Shown: positions 26,418-35,858, counted from the stretch's first letter. The stretch: 64,000 nucleotides of DNA from Sphingobium ummariense RL-3 (GCF_000447205.1 NZ_AUWY01000101.1:25839-89838), one strand, 5' to 3'. The notes: generated by a model from the letters alone, not told the origin. Translations and numbers: made by a program.

Positions 26418-27873
26418 GCCAGCTGGCTCCGTCTCGTTCGATGAGGGCAATGGCCGAGGAGGGCCCCCAGTTCCCCGACGCATAGGATGCGGGCTTCATA
26501 TTCGCCTCCTGCCAGCCCTCGATGATCGAATCGATCCAGGTCCATTGCGCCTCCACCTCGTCGCGGCGGACGAACAGCGTCGGGTCGCCCGCCAGCAGGT
26601 CCAGGATCAGGCGCTCATAGGCGATGCGCCGCCGCTGCCCGGCGAAGGCGGCGGTCAGCGACACGTCGAGGCTGACTTCCTCCAGGTGGACCTGCCGTTC
26701 CAGTCCGGGCCTTTTGCTCATGATGGTGAGGCGGATATATTCCTCGGGCTGGAGGCGGATGATGAGCGTGTTGGGCTCCAGCCCCGATCCGCCGCCGTTG
26801 CGGCCGAAGATCGAGTGCCGGACGGGCTTGAACTGGATCTGGATCTCCGACTGGCGCGCAGGCATCCGCTTGCCGGTGCGCAGATAGAAGGGCACGCCCT
26901 GCCAGCGCCAGTTGTCGATATGGGCCTTCAGCGCCACGAAGGTCTCGGTCCCGGACGCATGGCCCAGCTCGTCGGCATAGCCGGTGACGATCTGCCCGCC
27001 GACCGCGCCCGGCGTATATTGGCCGCGCACGCTGTGGGTCTTGACCGTTTCCCCGTTCATCGGGCGAAGCGAGCGCAGCACCTTCACCTTCTCGTCGCGC
27101 ACCGCGGTCGGGTCCATCCGCGCGGGGGGCTCCATCGCGATGATGGAGAGGATCTGCAGCATGTGGTTCTGCACCATGTCGCGCAGGGCGCCCACGCCAT
27201 CATAATAGGAAACGCGGCCTTCCAGCCCGACCGTCTCCCCGACGGTGATCTGCACATGGTCGATCGCCGTGGCGTTCCACAGCGGTTCGAACATGACGTT
27301 GCCGAAGCGCAGGGCAAGCAGGTTCTGCACGGTTTCCTTGCCCAGATAATGGTCGACGCGGAAGATCTGCTCCTCCGCGAACAGCGCGCCGATCGCGTCG
27401 TTCACCTCTTTGGAGGATGCGAGATCCTTGCCGATCGGCTTTTCCATCGCAATTCGGGTATTGCCGTCGATCAGCCCCGCGGCGGCCAGTCCCTGGGCGG
27501 TCGGGGCGAAGAGGGACGGGGGCGTCGAAAGATAGACGGACAGCCCGCGTTCTGCCCGGCCGTCGATCCGCTCCGCCAGCGCCGCGAACTGCGCCGCATT
27601 GCCAGCGTCGACCGGCTGGTACGCGATCATGGCCTTCAGCTTCTCGGCCGTCTGCGCGTCATACCGATCGCCCGGCAGGAATTCCCGTAGCGACGTGCAG
27701 ACCTGCTCGCGGAACGCGTCGTCCTCCATTTCGGTCCGACCGGACGCGACGATCAGGAAATCGTCGGGCAGCAACCCGTCCGACAGCAGATTGTAGAGCG
27801 AGGGGAAGATCATGCGGCGCGCCAGATCGCCGGTGGCGCCGAAGAGCAGGAACGTAGCAGACTGTTCGGTCAA
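26410..27873 (-). CDS. zwf: glucose-6-phosphate 1-dehydrogenase
   Basis: A 487-residue enzyme oxidising glucose-6-phosphate to 6-phosphogluconolactone with NAD(P). The dinucleotide-binding loop [13 protein letters not shown] lies at 9-21 and the substrate motif RVDHYLGKE near 175. The C-terminal [13 protein letters not shown] and [16 protein letters not shown] are also typical. It is first gene of the leftward zwf-edd-glk-eda operon; the 208-base gap upstream (27874-28081) should hold its promoter, although I do not see a clear one. Confidence 0.97.
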
Positions 27874-28081
27874 AGGATGATCCTTCTCCGTTGGAAGCTT
27901 GTCTATGTCTGCACGAGCCGCCTTATAGCGGGAGCGGATCGTTACGCAAGAAGGCTATCGGCCAAGCCGCCGCGCTGCAACATGCTCTCTGACGCCATGG
28001 CGCGGTGCGGTCGTTGGACCTCAGGGATCGGTTGACCACAGAAAGGAACCAGCAAGCAAGGCGCAACGTTGTTCCCCCGCA

Positions 28082-28531
28082 ATGAACCGCTGGATCCTGC
28101 TCTTTCCGATCCTCCTCGCCGCCTGCACCGACTTTCCGCGCGATCCGGATGGAACGCTGGACCGGATCACGCAGCGGCGGACGATGCGTGTCGGCGTCGC
28201 GGCTGACGGCTCCGCGCCGGGACGGGAGGCCACCAGCCGCCTGCTCTCCCGCCTCTCGCAGCGCACCGTCGCGCGGCCGGAGATCGAGGCTGGCGCGGCC
28301 GAGCCGCTGCTGCAAGGGCTGGAGGGCGGCCGGCTCGACCTGGTCGTGATCCCTTTCGATCCGAAGACGCCATGGGCGACCCGCGTCTCGCTTTCGCCGC
28401 CTATCGCGGTGGCGGGGAAGGATGAGCAGCGGACCGAAGTGCGCGCCGCGATGCGGAACGGGGAGAATCGCTGGATCATGCTGGTCGAATCTACTGCGCG
28501 CGCCGTCGCCGATCCGGAGGTGCGCGAATGA
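28082..28531 (+). CDS. small lipoprotein resembling half of a solute-binding domain
   Basis: A 149-residue protein with a lipoprotein signal (LFPILLAAC, Cys about 15). After it comes GTLDRITQRRTMRVGVAADG, which matches the opening of family 3 extracellular solute-binding proteins (typically 220-250 residues), then GLEGGRLDLVVIPFDPKTPW and SLSPPIAVAG. The second lobe of the binding protein is missing, so this is about half the usual length. It overlaps the CDF transporter start by four bases and is surely cotranscribed with it. Whether it binds a ligand is unknown. Confidence 0.7.
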   Translation: MNRWILLFPILLAACTDFPRDPDGTLDRITQRRTMRVGVAADGSAPGREATSRLLSRLSQRTVARPEIEAGAAEPLLQGLEGGRLDLVVIPFDPKTPWATRVSLSPPIAVAGKDEQRTEVRAAMRNGENRWIMLVESTARAVADPEVRE

Positions 28532-29475
28532 CCGCGCTGTCTCATCTGCCCGAAGAGGTGAGGGTGGCGCTGCGGCGGGCGGAGCGGCTGGAATATTGGA
28601 ACATCTTCTGGACCGTCACCATCGTCGCCTTCATGGGCGCGGTGATGGGGCAGAGTCAGACGATGAAGACCGCCTGGGTGGAGGACACGCTGGGGCTGGT
28701 CCCGCCCATCGCCTTCCTGGTCGCGGCGCGGATGGAGCGCAAGGGCGGGCGGTCGCGTCGCTATCCCTTCGGCTTCGACCGGGTGAACGGCCTCGGCTTC
28801 TTCCTTGCCGCCGTCGCGCTCGCGGCGACGGGCACGCTGCTGCTGTGGGATTCGGTGTCGACCCTCGTCAGCGCGGAGCATGCGACGGTCGGGTCGGTGG
28901 TGCTGTTCGGGCATGAGATCTGGCTGGGCTGGCTGATGATCGCCGCGCAGCTTTATTCGCTGATCCCCCCGCTCATCATCGGCCGCAAGGAACTGCCCTT
29001 GTCCGAGACGCTGTCGGACAAGCTGCTCCACACCGACGCGATGATGAACAAGGCGAACTGGATGACGGGCGCGGCGGGGCTGGCCGGCGTGATCGGACTC
29101 GGCATGGGCTGGTGGTGGGCGGATTCGGCGGCGGCCGCCTTCATCTCCTTCGACATCATCCATGACGGCATCAAGGCGATGCGCTCCTCCACCGCGGAGC
29201 TGGTCGACGGCACGCCGCGCGGCCTTTCCAGTCCGGAGATTGCGGATGATGCGAAACGGCTGATCGCGCTGCTCAGCGAGCGCTATCCCGGCGCGGAAAT
29301 CCGCCTGCGCGAGACCGGCCGCCTGATCCATGCCGAAGTGCTGGGCCACCATCCGCCGGAAGGGTCATTCGACAGGGAAGCGCACTGGAAGGGCGATCCG
29401 GAACGGCTCTGGCGCCTGTCGCAGGTCAGCTTCGTCCCGCCCGATTCGGAGGATGAAGAGCAGGCCGGTTCATGA
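28528..29475 (+). CDS. cation diffusion facilitator (CDF) family transporter
   Basis: A 315-residue inner-membrane protein with about five or six helices and a C-terminal cytosolic domain. After the first helix the sequence keeps the CDF spacing: SRRYPFGFDRVNGLGFF, LLHTDAMMNKANWMTGAAG and WWADSAAAAFISFDIIHDG with acidic and His residues in helix 5, followed by RLIALLSERYPGAEIRLRETGRL-type soluble domain. The canonical HxxxD metal pair is replaced by HTD and ADS, so the ion (Zn, Fe, Mn) is open. Translational overlap with the preceding lipoprotein gene is notable. Confidence 0.82.
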   Translation: MTALSHLPEEVRVALRRAERLEYWNIFWTVTIVAFMGAVMGQSQTMKTAWVEDTLGLVPPIAFLVAARMERKGGRSRRYPFGFDRVNGLGFFLAAVALAATGTLLLWDSVSTLVSAEHATVGSVVLFGHEIWLGWLMIAAQLYSLIPPLIIGRKELPLSETLSDKLLHTDAMMNKANWMTGAAGLAGVIGLGMGWWWADSAAAAFISFDIIHDGIKAMRSSTAELVDGTPRGLSSPEIADDAKRLIALLSERYPGAEIRLRETGRLIHAEVLGHHPPEGSFDREAHWKGDPERLWRLSQVSFVPPDSEDEEQAGS

Positions 29476-29569
29476 TCGGCGCGGCGATGAATCTCTGCTC
29501 TGGCATATGGCGGCGCGTCCCCCTATAGAGCGCGCACGGCGTTCCGGGGCCTTGTGCCCCGACAAGGGG

Positions 29570-29653
29570 GCGGGCGTGGCGAAATGGTAGACGCAGCGGA
29601 TTCAAAATCCGCCGGAGCAATCCATGTCGGTTCGAGTCCGACCGCCCGTACCA
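29570..29653 (+). tRNA. tRNA-Leu (anticodon CAA)
   Basis: An 84-base cloverleaf including encoded CCA. The acceptor stem GCGGGCG pairs with CGCCCGT (one G-U), the anticodon stem GCGGA/TCCGC encloses TTCAAAA giving anticodon CAA, there is a long variable arm as in class II tRNAs, and the T loop is GGTTCGAGTCC. It decodes UUG. Confidence 0.95.
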
Positions 29654-29751
29654 ACGCTGTTCCATTCATTTTCCTGCGCGCTGATGGTGGTGGGAATGCG
29701 TCCCAAGGCGCCGCAGGGCGGGTTTGGGTGGAGAGCGGACTGTCATTTCAT

Positions 29752-29875
29752 CCTCCCCTGGCAGGGGAGGTGGCAGGCGCTGAGCGCCTGACGGAGGGTG
29801 TCCCGCTCTCGATGACTGGACACTCCTTCACCACTTCGTGGTCCCCCTCCCTTTACAGGGGAGGATATTATGTCC
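29752..29875. repeat. intergenic palindromic repeat element
   Basis: A 124-base mosaic of short hairpins in the gap between the tRNA and the aminotransferase gene (29654-29913). It includes CCTCCCCTGGCAGGGGAGG, GGCGCTGAGCGCC, CCACTTCGTGG and a closing CTCCCTTTACAGGGGAG. Elements like this are scattered in alphaproteobacterial chromosomes. No other feature is seen in the gap. Confidence 0.6.
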
Positions 29876-29913
29876 GCCTTTGGCCGCCACCTACCCGTCC
29901 GGATTGCTCGCCC

Positions 29914-31050
29914 CTAGCGTCCCGGCTGGGCCTGGAACCAGGGCACCATGCGGGCGATGGCGTCCTCCACCCGGTCGGTCGACACCGCGAAGCTGATGCG
30001 CATGTGCCGGTGCCCGTCGACCGGGTCGAAATCCACGCCAGGCGCCGTCGCCACGCCCGTTTCGTGCAGCAGCCGCATGCAGAAGGACAGGCTGTCGTTG
30101 GTCAGGTGGCCGATGTCGGCATAGATGTAGAAGGCGCCGTCGGGCGGTGCGATTTCCCCCAGGCCAAGCGCCGGCAGCGCGGCCAGCAGCAGCTCGCGGT
30201 TGCGGCGGTAGCTCGCGACATGGCCTTCCAGTTCGGCCACGCAGTCGAAGGCGGTGAGCCCGGCATGCTGCGCCAGCGACGGCGGCGTCAGGAACAGGTT
30301 GCCCATCCGCGCCCGCGCCGCATCGACCAGCGAGGGGGGCACCACGATCCAGCCGAGCCGCCAGCCGGCCATGCTGAAATATTTGGAAAAGCTGTTCACC
30401 ACGATCGCGTCGGGCGCGAACTCCAGCATCGAATGGGCTGGCTCGCCATAGGAAAGGCCGTGATAGATCTCGTCGGAGATGATGCGGATGCCGCGTTCCG
30501 CGCAGACCCGGGCGATGGCCGCCATTTCCGCCGGGGGGATGATCGTGCCGGTCGGGTTGGCGGGGCTCGCGACGATCAGGCCCTCGGGCGCGGGATCGAG
30601 CGCGGCCAGCGCCGCCGCGCCGATCTGGTAGCGTTCGGCCGGACCGCAGGGCACTTCCTCGACCTCGAGGTACAGCGCCTTCATCGTGTTGCGATAGGCG
30701 ACATAGCCCGGCCGCGCCGTCGCCACCCGGGCGCCCGGCGCGAACAGGCAGGACAGCGCCAGCACCAGCCCCGGCGAGGCGCCGCAGGTCAGCAGCACCT
30801 GTTCCGGGTCGACCTCCACCCCGTGGCGCTCGCGGTAGAGCAGCGCGATCCGCTGCTTGAGCGCCGGGCTTTCCCAATAGCCCATCGGATCGGTGTCGAG
30901 CACATGGTGCGCCCGTGCGACGGCGGCGGCAGGCGCGCCGGTGGAAGGCTGGCCGAATTCCATGTGCAGGATGGAGCGGCCCTCCGCCCCCAGGCGATGG
31001 GCTTCGCGGCTGAGCGCGATGGCGTGGAAGGGTTCGATGCGCGCAATCAT
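29914..31050 (-). CDS. class I/II PLP-dependent aminotransferase
   Basis: A 378-residue cytosolic enzyme. The Schiff-base Lys is K223 in NSFSKYFSMAGWRLGW. Other fold type I landmarks are LLTCGASPGLVLAL (cofactor phosphate site, about 86-99), RPGYVAYRN, ASPANPTGTI (about 161-170) and ISDEIYHGLSYG (about 191-202). It resembles aspartate/branched aminotransferases of the AspC-like subfamily. The exact amino donor cannot be stated. It is a single gene facing the small membrane protein gene at 31115. Confidence 0.9.
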   Translation of the reverse strand: MIARIEPFHAIALSREAHRLGAEGRSILHMEFGQPSTGAPAAAVARAHHVLDTDPMGYWESPALKQRIALLYRERHGVEVDPEQVLLTCGASPGLVLALSCLFAPGARVATARPGYVAYRNTMKALYLEVEEVPCGPAERYQIGAAALAALDPAPEGLIVASPANPTGTIIPPAEMAAIARVCAERGIRIISDEIYHGLSYGEPAHSMLEFAPDAIVVNSFSKYFSMAGWRLGWIVVPPSLVDAARARMGNLFLTPPSLAQHAGLTAFDCVAELEGHVASYRRNRELLLAALPALGLGEIAPPDGAFYIYADIGHLTNDSLSFCMRLLHETGVATAPGVDFDPVDGHRHMRISFAVSTDRVEDAIARMVPWFQAQPGR

Positions 31051-31114
31051 GCCGCCTGCCTAGAAGGGCGCGCGCCGGGCCGCAACCTTGCGCGCGCGGC
31101 GGCGTTCTCCCGGC

Positions 31115-31378
31115 ATGAACGATACGCTGCTGACCGCGCTGCAATATTATGGGGCGGGGGCGGCGACTATCGCCGCGCTCGTGGTGTCGCTGAACCTCGG
31201 CCGCCGCGTCACGGGCTGGGCCTTCGTGCTGTTCGTCACCAGCTCCATCGCGCTGATCCTGTGGGGATTCCTGGCGGAGGCCAGCGAAGGGATAGGCTGG
31301 CAGAATGTCGCGCTGCTGGGGATCAACGCCACCGGGGTGTGGCGCTACCTGATCTCGAAGCACAAGCCGCGGGACTAG
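31115..31378 (+). CDS. small membrane protein
   Basis: An 87-residue protein with three hydrophobic segments (about 12-27, 35-55, 62-76; the middle includes WAFVLFVTSSIALILWGF) and the C-terminal cytosolic tail ISKHKPRD. It is similar in layout to PQ-loop-like or DUF-type small proteins that keep a WxNxxxLxxxNxxGVWR pattern (IGWQNVALLGINATGVWRYL). No function is assigned. It is divergent from the aminotransferase and converges on pgl. Start ATG at 31115; no strong ribosome site. Confidence 0.6.
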   Translation: MNDTLLTALQYYGAGAATIAALVVSLNLGRRVTGWAFVLFVTSSIALILWGFLAEASEGIGWQNVALLGINATGVWRYLISKHKPRD

Positions 31379-31385
31379 CCATTTT

Positions 31386-31413
31386 CGTCATCCCAGCTTT
31401 CGCTGGGATGACG
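31386..31413. terminator. palindromic hairpin between convergent genes
   Basis: CGTCATCCCAGC and GCTGGGATGACG form a perfect 12-base-pair stem with a 4-base loop between convergent genes. A T-rich stretch lies on the left side, so leftward termination of pgl is most likely. The same CGTCATCCC wording reappears at 63199, marking a repeat family. Confidence 0.55.
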
Positions 31414-31416
31414 GGT

Positions 31417-32106
31417 TCAGGTCGAGACCCAAACCTCCACCGGCACCTCGTCCTGAAGCAGCGCCACGCGGATCGGCAATTCCTCAACCGGCCCACCTGC
31501 CATCGCCCGGTCATAGACAGCCCTTTTCGCCGCCCCGCCGATCTGGAGGAAGATATGGCGGCTGGACAGGATCGCCTTCGCGCTCATCGACATGCGCTGG
31601 TGCGGCGCGGCGGGAGGCGTGACCGCCAGCGTCAGCGCGTCGGTGGACAGTCCTTCGACCAGTTCCGCCGCGCCGGGGAACAGCGATGCGGTATGCCCGT
31701 CCTCGCCCATGCCGAGCAGCACGATGTCGAGCGGCCAGGGCAGGGCAGCGAACGCCGCCTCGCATTCCGGCTGCCCGGCATAGGCGTTGGCCGCCCCGTT
31801 CTTCATCGGCACGAATCGTGCCGCCGCCGCCGCGCCCTGCAGCAGCGTCTCGCGGAGCAGCCGTTCGTTGCTGTCCGCATGATCCGGCGCGACCCAGCGT
31901 TCGTCCACCAGGGTGACGACGACCTTGCCCCAGTCGAGCGGCGCCGCCGACAGCGCCTCCAGCACCGGGCGCGGGGACCGTCCGCCCGACAGCGCGATCG
32001 CGGCGACGCCCCGCTGCGCGATCGCCGCCGCCAGCAGTGCCTCGATCCGCCGGGCCAGGTCGGCCGCAGCCGCGGCGCCATCGTCGAAATCATGTTCCGT
32101 CACCAT
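31417..32106 (-). CDS. pgl: 6-phosphogluconolactonase
   Basis: A 229-residue enzyme hydrolysing 6-phosphogluconolactone, the step between Zwf and Edd. It has the NagB/Pgl fold with ALSGGRSPRPVLEAL near residue 40, VDERWVAPDHADSN and the catalytic-site motif LGMGEDGHTASLFPG. The ATG at 32106 lies two bases after the ybaK stop. It is the only gene of the lower oxidative branch outside the zwf operon, 3.5 kb away, and is instead the last gene of galE-ybaK-pgl. Confidence 0.93.
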   Translation of the reverse strand: MVTEHDFDDGAAAAADLARRIEALLAAAIAQRGVAAIALSGGRSPRPVLEALSAAPLDWGKVVVTLVDERWVAPDHADSNERLLRETLLQGAAAAARFVPMKNGAANAYAGQPECEAAFAALPWPLDIVLLGMGEDGHTASLFPGAAELVEGLSTDALTLAVTPPAAPHQRMSMSAKAILSSRHIFLQIGGAAKRAVYDRAMAGGPVEELPIRVALLQDEVPVEVWVST

Positions 32107-32107
32107 G

Positions 32108-32584
32108 TCAGGCAACCTTTTCGGGCAGGGTACAGATGTCGATCCATTCGGCTCCGGTCAGTTCCGCCAGCCGCGCGGGCGTCAGCTCCACCGAGCTGGT
32201 GCGCGATCCCGCCGCCGGGAACACCGTCTCGAACGCCTGAAGGGAGACGTCGCAATAGACGGGCAGGGGAGAAGGCAGGCCGAAGGGGCAGACGCCGCCC
32301 ACCGGATGGCCGGTGATCGCTTCCACCTCCTCGGCGCCCAGCATGCGGGGCTTGGCGCCCAGCGCCGCCTTTGCCTTGCCGTTGGAAAGGCGCGCGTCGC
32401 CCCGCGCGCAGACCAGCACGACAGCGTCGCCGACCCGCAGCGACAGCGTCTTGGCGATCCGCGCGGGTTCGACGCCCAGCGCCTGCGCGGCTTCCAGCAC
32501 CGTCGCGGTGCTCGCGCCCTGGTCAATGATCGCGACATCCGGCGCATGAGCCGCCAGGAAGGCGCGGACCGATTCCGCGCTCAT
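32108..32584 (-). CDS. YbaK/EbsC-family aminoacyl-tRNA deacylase
   Basis: A 158-residue protein of the YbaK/ProX editing family. Typical features are TATVLEAAQALGVEPARIAKTL with the conserved Lys, VVLVCARGDARLSNGKAKAALG, and GHPVGGVCPFGLPSPLPVYCD, the signature loop of the group. Members remove mischarged amino acids from tRNA(Pro) or related tRNAs in the cytosol. The ATG overlaps the galE stop by four bases and its stop lies next to the pgl start. Confidence 0.88.
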   Translation of the reverse strand: MSAESVRAFLAAHAPDVAIIDQGASTATVLEAAQALGVEPARIAKTLSLRVGDAVVLVCARGDARLSNGKAKAALGAKPRMLGAEEVEAITGHPVGGVCPFGLPSPLPVYCDVSLQAFETVFPAAGSRTSSVELTPARLAELTGAEWIDICTLPEKVA

Positions 32585-33585
32585 CCGGCCTGCCGATCGG
32601 AAAGCTGCCGTTCCCAGGCCAGCGCATGGGCGACGATGGTGTCGAGGTCGGCATAGCGCGGCTGCCAGGGGAAGCGCGCCATGATCGCCCGGTTGTCGGA
32701 GATCAGCGCGGCCGGATCGCCGGCGCGGCGGGGCGCCATGATGCGCTTGACCGGCATGTTGGTCACCCGGTCTACTGCGTCCAGCACCTCCAGCACGGAA
32801 AAGCCCCGGCCATAGCCGCAGTTGAGCAGATGGTTGCGCTCCGGATCGGCGGTCAGCGCCTCCAGCGCCAGCACATGCGCGGCGGCAAGGTCGCTGACAT
32901 GGATATAGTCGCGCACCCCGGTGCCGTCGGGCGTGTCGAAATCGGTGCCGAACACGGCGACGCTCTCGCGCTTGCCCAGCGCCGCCTCCACCGCCACCTT
33001 GATGAGGTGGGTGGCGCCTGCGGTCGACTGCCCCGTGCGTCCCTGCGGATCGGCGCCCGCGACGTTGAAATAGCGCAGCGCGCAGAAACTCATCGGATGC
33101 GCCGCGCTGACGTCGCGCAGCATATATTCGGTCATAAGCTTGGACATGCCATAGGGGTTGATCGGCCGCTGCGGCGTATCCTCCCGCACCGGGCTTTCCT
33201 CCGGCGTGCCATAGGTCGCGGCGGTCGAGGAGAAGATGAAGTGCGGCACGCCGACGCGCACCGAGCTCTCGATCAGGTCGCGGGTCTTGGCGCTGTTGTT
33301 ATGATAATATTTCAACGGGTTCTCGACCGACTCGGGCACGACGACCGAACCGGCGAAATGCATGATCGCGCGGGCGCCATGGTCCCGCAGCGTCGCCTCC
33401 ACCAACACCTGGTCGGCGATGTCGCCCTCGACGAAAGGCACGTCGTCCGGCACCGCCCAGCGGAAGCCCGTCACCAGATTGTCGATGACGACGACGCCAT
33501 AACCGGCGTCCTTCAGCGCCAGCACCGCATGGCTGCCGATATAGCCGGCGCCGCCCGTCACCAGAACCGTGGGCTTCTCACTCAT
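32581..33585 (-). CDS. galE: UDP-glucose 4-epimerase
   Basis: A 334-residue extended SDR enzyme interconverting UDP-glucose and UDP-galactose. The NAD loop VLVTGGAGYIGSHAV is at about 6-20, DNLVTGFRWAV follows, the catalytic Ser lies in FSSTAATYG, YxxxK is in NPYGMSKLM, and the substrate region has DTPDGTGVRDYIHVSDLA. It is first of a tight galE-ybaK-pgl run and is 65 bases downstream of fadJ; it supplies sugar nucleotides for exopolysaccharide. Confidence 0.93.
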   Translation of the reverse strand: MSEKPTVLVTGGAGYIGSHAVLALKDAGYGVVVIDNLVTGFRWAVPDDVPFVEGDIADQVLVEATLRDHGARAIMHFAGSVVVPESVENPLKYYHNNSAKTRDLIESSVRVGVPHFIFSSTAATYGTPEESPVREDTPQRPINPYGMSKLMTEYMLRDVSAAHPMSFCALRYFNVAGADPQGRTGQSTAGATHLIKVAVEAALGKRESVAVFGTDFDTPDGTGVRDYIHVSDLAAAHVLALEALTADPERNHLLNCGYGRGFSVLEVLDAVDRVTNMPVKRIMAPRRAGDPAALISDNRAIMARFPWQPRYADLDTIVAHALAWERQLSDRQAG

Positions 33586-33650
33586 ATGGAAAGGTCTCCC
33601 CGAACGTGCCGAGGAGACCTAACCGAGCTATAGCGGGATTGACAGCCCCC

Positions 33651-35840
33651 TCATGCTGCGGCGCGGGATGGAACGGGGCGATAGAAGGTCGCGCCGCTCG
33701 CCGCCATTTCACGGAGCTGCTTCGTGGGCGCGAAGCGCTCGCCATGGGCGGCGGCCAGCCGGTCCAGCACCGCGACCACGTGCGCGATACCCACGGTGTC
33801 CATATGGCTGAACGGCCCGCCGGTGTAAGGCGCAAAGCCCCAGCCGAAGATCGCGCCGATGTCGCCATCCTCCGGCGTCTCCAGCACGCCCTCTTCGAAG
33901 CAGCGGGCGCACTCGATCAGCTGGCGATAGATCAGGCGTTCCTTGACCGCCTCGACATCGGGCTGGACTGCCGTGCGCGGGAACATCTCGCCGATGACGG
34001 GCGACAGATGCTTCTTCCCGCCTTCGGGATAGTCGTACCAGCCCTTGCCGTTCTTGCGGCCCAGCCGCCCGGCCTCGACCATCTTCACCATGATGTCGTC
34101 GGACCCCTGCGGGACATAGGCGTCGCCCAGTTCCTTCTTCGCTGCCGTCATGATCTTGACGCCCAGCTCGATGGACACCTCGTCGGCGACGGCGAGCGGC
34201 CCGGTCGGCATGCCGAGCTGCTTGCCGGCATTCTCGATGAGGGCGGGGTTGATCCCTTCGCCGACCATCTCCGCGCCTTCCTGCACATAAGTGCCGAAGC
34301 TGCGCGAGGTGTAGAAGCCGCGGCTGTCATGGACGACGATCGGCGTCTTCTTGATCTGCGCCACGAAATCCAGCGCCTTGGCGATCGCGGCCGGGCCGGT
34401 CTGCCTGCCGAGGATGATCTCCACCAGCGGCATTTTCTCGACCGGGGAGAAGAAATGGATGCCGATGAAATTCTCCGGCTTCGACCAGGCTTGCGCCAGT
34501 TTCGTGATCGGCAGGGTGGATGTGTTGGAGCCGAAGATCGTGTCGGCCCCCAGCACCGCCTCGACCTGTTTCGTCACCTCCGCCTTGATCGCCACATCCT
34601 CGAACACCGCCTCGATCACGAAGTCGGCGCCGGCGAGCGCGGCATAGTCGGTGGTCGGCGTCACGCGGGCGAGCGTTTCGGCCACCTTCTCCGGCGTCAT
34701 GCCCTTGCCGATCCGCTTCTTCAGCTGCTCCTCGACATGCGCCTTGCCCTTTTCGGCATAGGCAAGGTCGCGGTCGAACAGCACGACCTGCATGCCCGCC
34801 TGCGCGGCGACGGTGGCGATGCCCGCGCCCATCATCCCCGCGCCCAGCATGGCGAGCTTCGTCGTCGGCGCCTTGGGCTGGTCCTTGGGCCGGCGCGCGC
34901 CGCGCTCGGCTGCCTGCTTGTTGACGAACAGGCTGCGGATCATGTTGCTCGCCTGCGGGTCGGCGGCGACCTTGGCGAAATATTTGCTCTCCACCCGGAT
35001 CGCCCGGTCGAAGGGCAGGCTGGCGCCTTCATAGACGGCCGACAGCAGCGCGACCGGCGCGTTCATGTTGCGCTGGGTCTGCTTCAGCGTCATCGGCATC
35101 GCGCCGACCATTGTCTGGACGAAGGCCGGGTTGAACTGGCCCGCGCCGCCGGGGAACTTGAAGCCCTTGACGTCCCAGGGCTGGGTCGCGGCCGTGGGAT
35201 TGGCCTTGACCCATGCCTTTGCCGCCTCGACCGCCGTGCCCTGCGGCACCACTTCGTCCACCACCTTCAGCATCGCGGCCTCGGCCGGGCGGAACAGCTT
35301 GCCCTGAAGCATGTACATCAGCGACGCCTGCACGCCCATGATGCGTGGCAGGCGCTGCGACCCGCCGCCGCCGGGGAACAGGCCGATCAGGATTTCGGGC
35401 AGGCCAAGCTGGGTCTTGGGGCTGTCGCCCACGACGCGCCGGTGGCAGGCGAGGGCGAGCTCGAACCCGCCGCCGACGCAGGTACCCTCGATCGCGCAGG
35501 CGATGGGCTTGCCGCAGGTCTCCAGCCGCCGGAACAGCTGGTTCAGCACGAACACCTTGTCGAAGATCGCGGCCGGGGCGGGGCGCTCGTCCCCCGAAGT
35601 CCCGCTGCCGCTCGCCAGCATCGACCCGAAATATTTGAGGTCCATGCCGGCCATGAAGCCGCTGTCCTTGCCCGACGCGATGACCGCGCCCTTGATGCCC
35701 TCCTCGGAGGCGATGCGCGTGATCGCGGCGTCTAGGTCGGCCAGGAAGTCCGGGCCGATGACGTTCATGGACTGGCCGGGCACGTCGATGCTCAGCGTGG
35801 CGATGCCGTCGGCGTCTGTGGCGAATGCGATAGTCTGCAT
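33651..35840 (-). CDS. fadJ: fatty-acid oxidation bifunctional enzyme (FadJ-like)
   Basis: A 729-residue fusion. Residues 1-190 are an enoyl-CoA hydratase/isomerase (GKDSGFMAGMDLKYF, CAIEGTCVGGGFELALACH, GLPEILIGLFPGGGGSQRLP). Residues 310-500 are the NAD domain of 3-hydroxyacyl-CoA dehydrogenase (AMLGAGMMGAGIATVAAQAG, FIGIHFFSPVEKMPLVEII with the catalytic His) and the rest is its C-terminal dimer domain repeated. It carries out the middle two steps of beta-oxidation. It follows the thiolase gene, separated by a palindromic repeat. Confidence 0.92.
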   Translation of the reverse strand: MQTIAFATDADGIATLSIDVPGQSMNVIGPDFLADLDAAITRIASEEGIKGAVIASGKDSGFMAGMDLKYFGSMLASGSGTSGDERPAPAAIFDKVFVLNQLFRRLETCGKPIACAIEGTCVGGGFELALACHRRVVGDSPKTQLGLPEILIGLFPGGGGSQRLPRIMGVQASLMYMLQGKLFRPAEAAMLKVVDEVVPQGTAVEAAKAWVKANPTAATQPWDVKGFKFPGGAGQFNPAFVQTMVGAMPMTLKQTQRNMNAPVALLSAVYEGASLPFDRAIRVESKYFAKVAADPQASNMIRSLFVNKQAAERGARRPKDQPKAPTTKLAMLGAGMMGAGIATVAAQAGMQVVLFDRDLAYAEKGKAHVEEQLKKRIGKGMTPEKVAETLARVTPTTDYAALAGADFVIEAVFEDVAIKAEVTKQVEAVLGADTIFGSNTSTLPITKLAQAWSKPENFIGIHFFSPVEKMPLVEIILGRQTGPAAIAKALDFVAQIKKTPIVVHDSRGFYTSRSFGTYVQEGAEMVGEGINPALIENAGKQLGMPTGPLAVADEVSIELGVKIMTAAKKELGDAYVPQGSDDIMVKMVEAGRLGRKNGKGWYDYPEGGKKHLSPVIGEMFPRTAVQPDVEAVKERLIYRQLIECARCFEEGVLETPEDGDIGAIFGWGFAPYTGGPFSHMDTVGIAHVVAVLDRLAAAHGERFAPTKQLREMAASGATFYRPVPSRAAA

Positions 35841-35858
35841 TGGTTTGACCTCTACTCT

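Noticed and set aside
29554..32316. Very long rightward frame of 920 codons
   Set aside because: It runs through the tRNA and antisense to the aminotransferase, pgl and ybaK genes, all of which have strong family motifs. High GC produces such open antisense frames.
33606..35735. 709-codon frame antisense to fadJ
   Set aside because: Composition is His/Arg/Gly-rich with no family match; fadJ on the other strand is unmistakable.
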